NCBI RefSeq assembly: GCF_003945545.1 | Contig: NZ_CP029617.1 | Location: 1,217,001 to 1,281,000, forward strand | Source of the DNA: Streptomyces sp. WAC 01529 | GTDB lineage: Bacteria > Actinomycetota > Actinomycetes > Streptomycetales > Streptomycetaceae | Direction: 5' to 3' | Length of the DNA stretch: 64,000 nucleotides | Shown: positions 58,019 through 64,000 of the stretch, in pieces | Layout: the number at the start of each line of letters is the position of its first letter | How positions within the stretch are numbered: the stretch's first letter is position 1 | Notes under the pieces: generated by a model | Seen by the model: only the letters and a program-made list of their open reading frames with translations | Told to the model about the DNA's origin: nothing | The model's database searches: none | Translations under genes and position numbers: made by a program

Positions 58019-58486
58019 TCAGCTGTCGCAGCCGACCCCGTCGCCGTCCCGGTCGAGGTGCCGCCCATAGCCGGGCTGCCCGCGCCGCACAGGAGCGGCA
58101 CCGGCCGCGTGGGCCTCGGCGCAGTTCTCGAACGACACGGAACCACCACCGCCACCGGAGCCCGCCGCCGGTCCCCCTGAACCCTCGTCGGCGGCACCGC
58201 CCTCGGCCGGTGGACGGGTGACCGTGACCGTCGCCTTGACGGTCTTCGTCACCCGCTTCGTGACGGTCGGGGCCGGTCCGGGGCGTGCGGTCCGCGTCAC
58301 GGTGGCCGTCGTGGTGACGGTGGGGGCGGGACCCGCTTTCGCCTCGTCCTTCGCGTCACCCCCGGAGGCGCCTATGCCGATGCCCATGAACAGGGCGAAG
58401 GCCACGGCGGGGAGCACATACCGCTTCCGGGCCCACCTCGGGGCGGGGCCGCGGGCGTTGGACGGAGTGCCGTACGGATTGCTCAT
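58019..58486 (-). CDS. membrane-anchored Excalibur-domain protein
   Basis: 155 residues from the ATG at 58486, with GAGGGG 7 bases upstream. A basic N-terminus, a transmembrane helix (about 26-42), then a Thr/Val-rich repeat region (Thr-Val-Thr-Thr-Thr-Ala-Thr-Val-Thr-Arg), a Gly-rich linker, and a C-terminal Excalibur domain (about 118-155) with Asn-Cys-Ala-Glu-Ala and Asp-Arg-Asp-Gly-Asp-Gly-Val-Gly-Cys. The last motif is a calcium-binding-type loop. The domain is thought to lie outside the membrane. Role unknown. Confidence 0.85.
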   Translation of the reverse strand: MSNPYGTPSNARGPAPRWARKRYVLPAVAFALFMGIGIGASGGDAKDEAKAGPAPTVTTTATVTRTARPGPAPTVTKRVTKTVKATVTVTRPPAEGGAADEGSGGPAAGSGGGGGSVSFENCAEAHAAGAAPVRRGQPGYGRHLDRDGDGVGCDS

Positions 58487-58590
58487 GTCATGCCCCTCGC
58501 TCATTCCGGTGGCATGACGGTAGTACTGGCCTCAGGCGGCCCGAGTGGCATATGGAGGCACAGTGGCCCAACCGTGACCGGGCCCCGCCC

Positions 58591-59544
58591 CTACCACTGC
58601 GGCGGGCTCGCGATGGCTCGGGAGAGGACGTCGTCCAGGACGCGGGCCGTGGCGGGGACGTCCAGTTGGGAGTTGTCGATGATGGGCAGGCCCGAGCCGT
58701 ACCAGCCGGCCATGCGGCCGTGGATGCGGGCGACTTCCTCGTCGGTCAGGCGGCGGTTGCCGCTGCGCAGGGCGTTGCGCTCCAGGACGATCTCCAGGCC
58801 GGGCAGGAGCACCACGGGGAGCAGGCCCGGGCCCACGTGCCGCTTCCAGCCGCCGAGGCCCACCACCGGGCGGTCGGGGAAGACCGCGTCGTCGAGGATG
58901 CACGATATGCCGTTCGCCAGGAAGTTCCGCGCGGCGAAGCCGCAGGTGCGGCGGGCCAGGCGGTACTGCGCCTCGGAGTGGTCGTTCCACCCCGACTGGG
59001 GGTCGGCGAACCCCGAGCGCACCCATTCGCGTACGTCGTCGAGGCTGATGTGGGCCGTCGGCACACGGCGGTGCTCGGCCCAGAACTTGGCGACGCTGGT
59101 CTTGCCCGCGCCCGCGGGGCCGATGAGCAGCACGGCGAGCGTCGTCGCGCCGGTGTCGGCCTGGGCCGTGCCCTGCGGGGGGCTCGGCATCGCGACGGGG
59201 CCGCCGGGCGGAAGCTGGATGTGCCCTGTGGTGTCCGGGTTCGGAGGCACCGGGCCGTGCCCGAGCTGAAGGGTCGCGGGGCCCTGGCTCTGCGGGTGCG
59301 AGGGCTGTCCCGGGGCCTGGGGCACCGGTCCGGGGGCGGACGGCACCTGCCCCGGCGCGTGCGGCGCGGGGCCGCCCGCGAAGCCCGGCGCGGGCGGCTG
59401 CGGGCCTCCTTGCGGGAGAGCGCCCGGCGGGAGAGCGCCCGTCGGGACAGCGCTCGGGTGATGTGCGGCCGGGGACCAGCCGGTGGCCGGTCCGTGCCCC
59501 GGCTGAGGGGGCGGCGGCAGCGGAGACCCCACTGCGTGCTGCAT
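58591..59544 (-). CDS. P-loop kinase-like protein with Pro-rich N-terminus
   Basis: 317 residues. The first 130 are Pro/Gly/Gln-rich and disordered. A P-loop NTPase follows: Gly-Pro-Ala-Gly-Ala-Gly-Lys-Thr-Ser near 141-149, Ser-Leu-Asp-Asp-Val-Arg-Glu-Trp-Val near 167 as a substrate/metal site, and an Asn-Arg-Arg-Leu-Thr lid-like segment near 268. It resembles AAA_33/zeta-toxin or small-molecule kinase domains; no antitoxin-like gene adjoins. It lies downstream of aroB by about 150 bases. Substrate unknown. Confidence 0.72.
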   Translation of the reverse strand: MQHAVGSPLPPPPQPGHGPATGWSPAAHHPSAVPTGALPPGALPQGGPQPPAPGFAGGPAPHAPGQVPSAPGPVPQAPGQPSHPQSQGPATLQLGHGPVPPNPDTTGHIQLPPGGPVAMPSPPQGTAQADTGATTLAVLLIGPAGAGKTSVAKFWAEHRRVPTAHISLDDVREWVRSGFADPQSGWNDHSEAQYRLARRTCGFAARNFLANGISCILDDAVFPDRPVVGLGGWKRHVGPGLLPVVLLPGLEIVLERNALRSGNRRLTDEEVARIHGRMAGWYGSGLPIIDNSQLDVPATARVLDDVLSRAIASPPQW

Positions 59545-59693
59545 CCGGTGCCACTCCGTCTCGTGCGACTGACGCTGGTCGGGCGGCGGCCGGGCCGCCC
59601 GTTACCGAACGGTACCGTCCCCGGCCGCCGTTGTGTGAACGGCCGGGGAGGCCGTGAGGTGCCCGTGGCCCGGCAGAAGGCCACGGAAGCGCG

Positions 59694-61314
<1,621 letters not shown>

Positions 61315-61318
<4 letters not shown>

Positions 61319-62499
61319 CGGATCTGGAGGTTGTCGAGGTACGAGCGGACGTTGCGCCGGGTCTCGGGCACGCTGTCGCCGCCGAACTTCTCGGCGACGG
61401 CGTCGGCGAGGACGAGCGCGACCATGGCCTCGGCGACGATGCCCGCGGCCGGGACGGCACAGACGTCGGAGCGCTGGTGGTGGGCCTTGGCGGCCTCACC
61501 GGTGGCCACGTCGATGGTGGCGAGCGCGCGCGGGACGGTCGCGATGGGCTTCATCGCGGCGCGTACGCGCAGCAGTTCACCGGTGGTCAGACCGCCCTCG
61601 GTGCCGCCGGAGCGGCCGGAGGTGCGCCTGATGCCGTCCTCGGTGGTGACGATCTCGTCGTGCGCCTTGGAGCCGGGCACGCGCGCGAGGTCGAAGCCGT
61701 CGCCGACCTCGACGCCCTTGATGGCCTGGATGCCCATGAGCGCGGCGGCGAGCCGCGCGTCCAGGCGCCGGTCCCAGTGCACGTGCGAGCCGAGGCCGAC
61801 CGGGACGCCGTAGGCGAGCACCTCGACGACGCCGCCGAGGGTGTCGCCGTCCTTGTGGGCCTGGTCGATCTCGGCGACCATCGCCTTCGACGCGTCGGCG
61901 TCCAGGCAGCGCACCGGGTCGGCGTCGAGCCTCTCGACGTCCGCGGGGGTCGGGTAGACGCCGTAGGGGGCCTTGGCGCCCGCCAGCTCCGTCACATGGC
62001 TGACGATCTCGATCCCGGCCGTCTCCTTGAGGTACGAGCGGGCGACCGCGCCGAGCGCGACGCGGGCCGCGGTCTCACGGGCGGAGGCGCGCTCCAGGAT
62101 CGGCCGGGCCTCGTCGAAGCCGTACTTCTGCATGCCCGCGAGGTCGGCGTGGCCGGGACGGGGGCGGGTCAGCGGGGCGTTGCGGGCCAGCTCGGCGAGT
62201 TCGGCCGGGTCGACCGGGTCGGCCGACATGACCTGCTCCCACTTGGGCCACTCGGTGTTGCCCACCATGATCGCCACCGGCGAGCCCATGGTCAGGCCGT
62301 GCCGGACGCCGCCGAGGAAGGTGATCTCGTCGCGCTCGAACTTCATGCGGGCGCCGCGTCCATAGCCGAGCCGCCGCCGGGCCAGGTGGTCCGCCACCAT
62401 CTCCGTGGTGATCGGCACGCCGGCGGGAAGTCCCTCCAGCGTGGCGACGAGTGCGGGTCCGTGGGACTCCCCAGCGGTCAGCCAGCGCAACCTGCTCAA
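61315..62499 (-). CDS. aroC: chorismate synthase
   Basis: 394 residues. Signature Ala-Gly-Glu-Ser-His-Gly-Pro-Ala-Leu at 8-16; Arg-Arg-Leu-Gly-Tyr-Gly-Arg-Gly near 43; [13 protein letters not shown] near 300. FMN-dependent conversion of EPSP to chorismate, the branch point for aromatic amino acids and many secondary metabolites. Confidence 0.97.
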
Positions 62500-62698
62500 C
62501 GGTGCTCCTCATGCTCGCGCCTGGAACTGCGGTATGCGACGGCGCGGCCGGGTGCGCGGCCCTGGCCCGCCATCCCCCGATCCTCCCACGACCCCGGGGC
62601 GCGCCCGGCCGCAGGTCCATCAGGCGGACGCCGCGCCCACGTCCCGGACGCGGCGCCGACACGCCGACAAGGCGCCGGCGGGTCTGAGGCCCCGCGGG

Positions 62699-63529
62699 CT
62701 AACGCTCGGCGAGCGCGTGCTCCCCCGCCGTGCGCATCGCGTCCAGCGGCGCGGGCCCGCGGCCCGTCATCTGCTCGACCTGGAGCACCGCCTGGTGCAC
62801 GAGCAGATCGAGCCCGCTGACCACCGCCCCGCCATACGCCGACCAGCGGGCCGCCAGCGCGGTGGGCCACGGGTCGTACAGCACGTCGAAGAGGGTGGCC
62901 GGGCGCTCGGGCACGAGGGCGGAGAGCATGTCCGTGGTGCCCGCCGGGGTCGTGGCGATCACCAGGGGCGCGCTCAGCGCCTCGCGGGCGTCCTCCCAGT
63001 CCTCGGTCCTGACCTCCACGTCGAGCCGCTCGCCCCACTGCCGCATCTCGGCGGCGCGCGTCTCGCTGCGTACGTACGCGACGACCTCGCCCGTGCAGAT
63101 CCGCGCCAGGGCGGCGAGCGCCGACGACGCGGTGGCGCCCGCGCCGAGGATCGCGGCGGAGTCGACCTGCTCGATGCCGCGTTCGCGCAGGGCGGCCACC
63201 ATGCCGGGGACATCGGTGTTGTCCCCGACCTTCCGGCCGTCCTCGGTGAACACGACCGTGTTCACGGCCTCGACGGCGGCGGCGGTCCCGCTGATCTCGT
63301 CGAGCAGCGGAATGACCGCCCGCTTCAACGGCATCGTCAGCGAAAGCCCCGCCCATTCCGGGCCGAGTTCCGCGACGAATTCCGGCAGCGCCGCCTCGTC
63401 GATCTCGAAACGGTCATACGTCCAGTCACTCAGCCCCAGCTCCTCGTACGCGGCGCGGTGCAGCACCGGGGAGAGGGAGTGGGCGATCGGGGAGCCGAGG
63501 ACGGCGGCTCGACGCTTCTGCGCGCTCAT
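62699..63529 (-). CDS. aroE: shikimate dehydrogenase
   Basis: 276 residues, ATG overlapping the mltG stop. Substrate site Ser-Pro-Ile-Ala-His-Ser-Leu-Ser-Pro-Val-Leu-His near 13; catalytic Lys in Leu-Thr-Met-Pro-Leu-Lys near 65; Asn-Thr-Asp-Val-Pro-Gly near 102; NADP-site Leu-Gly-Ala-Gly-Ala-Thr-Ala near 124. Reduces 3-dehydroshikimate. It is separated from aroC by 199 bases with no gene. Confidence 0.96.
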   Translation of the reverse strand: MSAQKRRAAVLGSPIAHSLSPVLHRAAYEELGLSDWTYDRFEIDEAALPEFVAELGPEWAGLSLTMPLKRAVIPLLDEISGTAAAVEAVNTVVFTEDGRKVGDNTDVPGMVAALRERGIEQVDSAAILGAGATASSALAALARICTGEVVAYVRSETRAAEMRQWGERLDVEVRTEDWEDAREALSAPLVIATTPAGTTDMLSALVPERPATLFDVLYDPWPTALAARWSAYGGAVVSGLDLLVHQAVLQVEQMTGRGPAPLDAMRTAGEHALAER

Positions 63530-64000
63530 TGCCCCTTCAGGTATTTCTCGCGGTTGCGGTTCTGCTCCTCGTTGGTCTCGGCGAAGAGCGTCCTGTCCTC
63601 GCTGACCGAGACGAAGTAGTACCAATTCCCCTTGGCCGGGTGCAGCGCCGAATTCAGCGCCACCTCGCCGGGGTTTCCGATCGGTCCGGGCGGCAGGCCC
63701 TTGATCTTGTACGTGTTGTACGGGTCCTTGACCTTGCGCAGATCGTCGACCGAGCCGATGGCGAGCTTGGACTCGCCCTTGAGGTAGTTGACCGTGGAGT
63801 CAAAGTCCAACAGGCCGTACGTCTCGGTGTTGTTGGGCTTCAGGCGGTTGTAGACGACCGTCGCGACCTTCTCGAAGTCGTGCTTGTACTTGCCCTCCGC
63901 CTGGACCAGGCTCGCCACCGTGAGGACCTCCAGCGGGTCCTTCAGGTTCAGCTCGGCGGCCTTCGACTTGAGGTCGAGGTCCTCGTACTTCTCGTTGGCG
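63526..64000 (-). CDS. mltG: endolytic transglycosylase MltG (C-terminal part)
   Basis: The gene starts beyond the window edge; about 158 C-terminal residues are seen. YceG/MltG motifs: Val-Ala-Ser-Leu-Val-Gln-Ala-Glu-Gly with the catalytic-region Glu, Val-Val-Tyr-Asn-Arg-Leu, Leu-Asp-Phe-Asp-Ser-Thr-Val-Asn-Tyr, Asn-Thr-Tyr-Lys-Ile-Lys-Gly-Leu-Pro-Pro-Gly-Pro-Ile and Ala-Leu-Asn-Ser-Ala-Leu-His-Pro. It cuts nascent peptidoglycan glycan strands at the membrane. Older annotations call it aminodeoxychorismate lyase. Its stop overlaps the aroE start. Confidence 0.93.
   Translation of the reverse strand, partial: ANEKYEDLDLKSKAAELNLKDPLEVLTVASLVQAEGKYKHDFEKVATVVYNRLKPNNTETYGLLDFDSTVNYLKGESKLAIGSVDDLRKVKDPYNTYKIKGLPPGPIGNPGEVALNSALHPAKGNWYYFVSVSEDRTLFAETNEEQNRNREKYLKGQ

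Noticed and set aside
58591-59544. Zeta-type toxin with antitoxin
   Set aside because: P-loop resembles zeta-like kinases, but there is no small antitoxin gene beside it and the long Pro-rich N-terminus is atypical.

Overview
The window is a high-GC (about 70%) block of actinobacterial chromosome. It is almost certainly from a Streptomyces: gene order, the SCO1431-type micro membrane protein, the sIHF gene, a BldD with its c-di-GMP motif, GTG/TTG starts and the lineage-specific DUF6230/DUF6114 pair all fit. From memory it matches the S. coelicolor stretch holding ribE, metK, rpoZ, pyrR and bldD. I see no tRNA, rRNA, insertion sequence, prophage or CRISPR array. It looks like vertically inherited core chromosome with a few accessory islands.

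Layout. 1-10 kb: DUF6230/DUF6114 envelope pair, an unrecognised membrane protein, a 48-residue membrane protein, a Tat-exported C39-type peptidase, a P-loop kinase, a possible small RNA locus, a TPR/AAA+ ATPase and a coupled pair of CNNM/CorC proteins. 10-16.5 kb: a minus-strand riboflavin operon behind an FMN riboswitch (ribD-ribE-ribM-ribBA-ribH) that runs on into hisE, hisG and a PH-domain protein. 16.5-26 kb: a chitinase with two DasR-type sites at its promoter, an NmrA-like protein, a ROK regulator divergent from an MFS transporter, an NCS2 nucleobase permease, a Cmx/CmrA-type drug exporter behind a leaderless leader peptide, and a DUF5995 protein. 26-31 kb: a catabolic island of amino-acid 2-monooxygenase, nitrilase-type amidase, Lrp/AsnC regulator and cationic amino-acid permease. 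31-44.6 kb: guaB1, a SorC-type regulator, rpe, rsmB, fmt, an HTH-like protein, a helicase-dead priA, metK, coaBC, rpoZ, gmk and the sIHF gene.

44.8-54.9 kb is the complete de novo UMP pathway read from the minus strand: pyrR-pyrB-pyrC-membrane protein-carA-carB-pyrD-pyrF. A PyrR-binding loop lies in the pyrR leader just before the Shine-Dalgarno sequence, which predicts translational autoregulation. bldD is transcribed divergently from pyrR, and its promoter carries one perfect and one near-perfect BldD box. 55.7-64 kb holds nusB, efp, an M24 peptidase homologue with an altered metal site, an Excalibur protein, a P-loop protein and the shikimate genes aroB-aroK-aroC-aroE, with aroE coupled to mltG, which runs off the window.

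The most noteworthy signals are regulatory: the leader upstream of the drug exporter, repeated TTGCGC-type operators linking the permease and amidase/oxygenase promoters, the PyrR loop, a long hairpin in the metK leader, and a promoter-to-terminator unit near 5.1-5.2 kb with no gene in it. Function assignments rest on motifs and recalled family sequences; no database search was possible.
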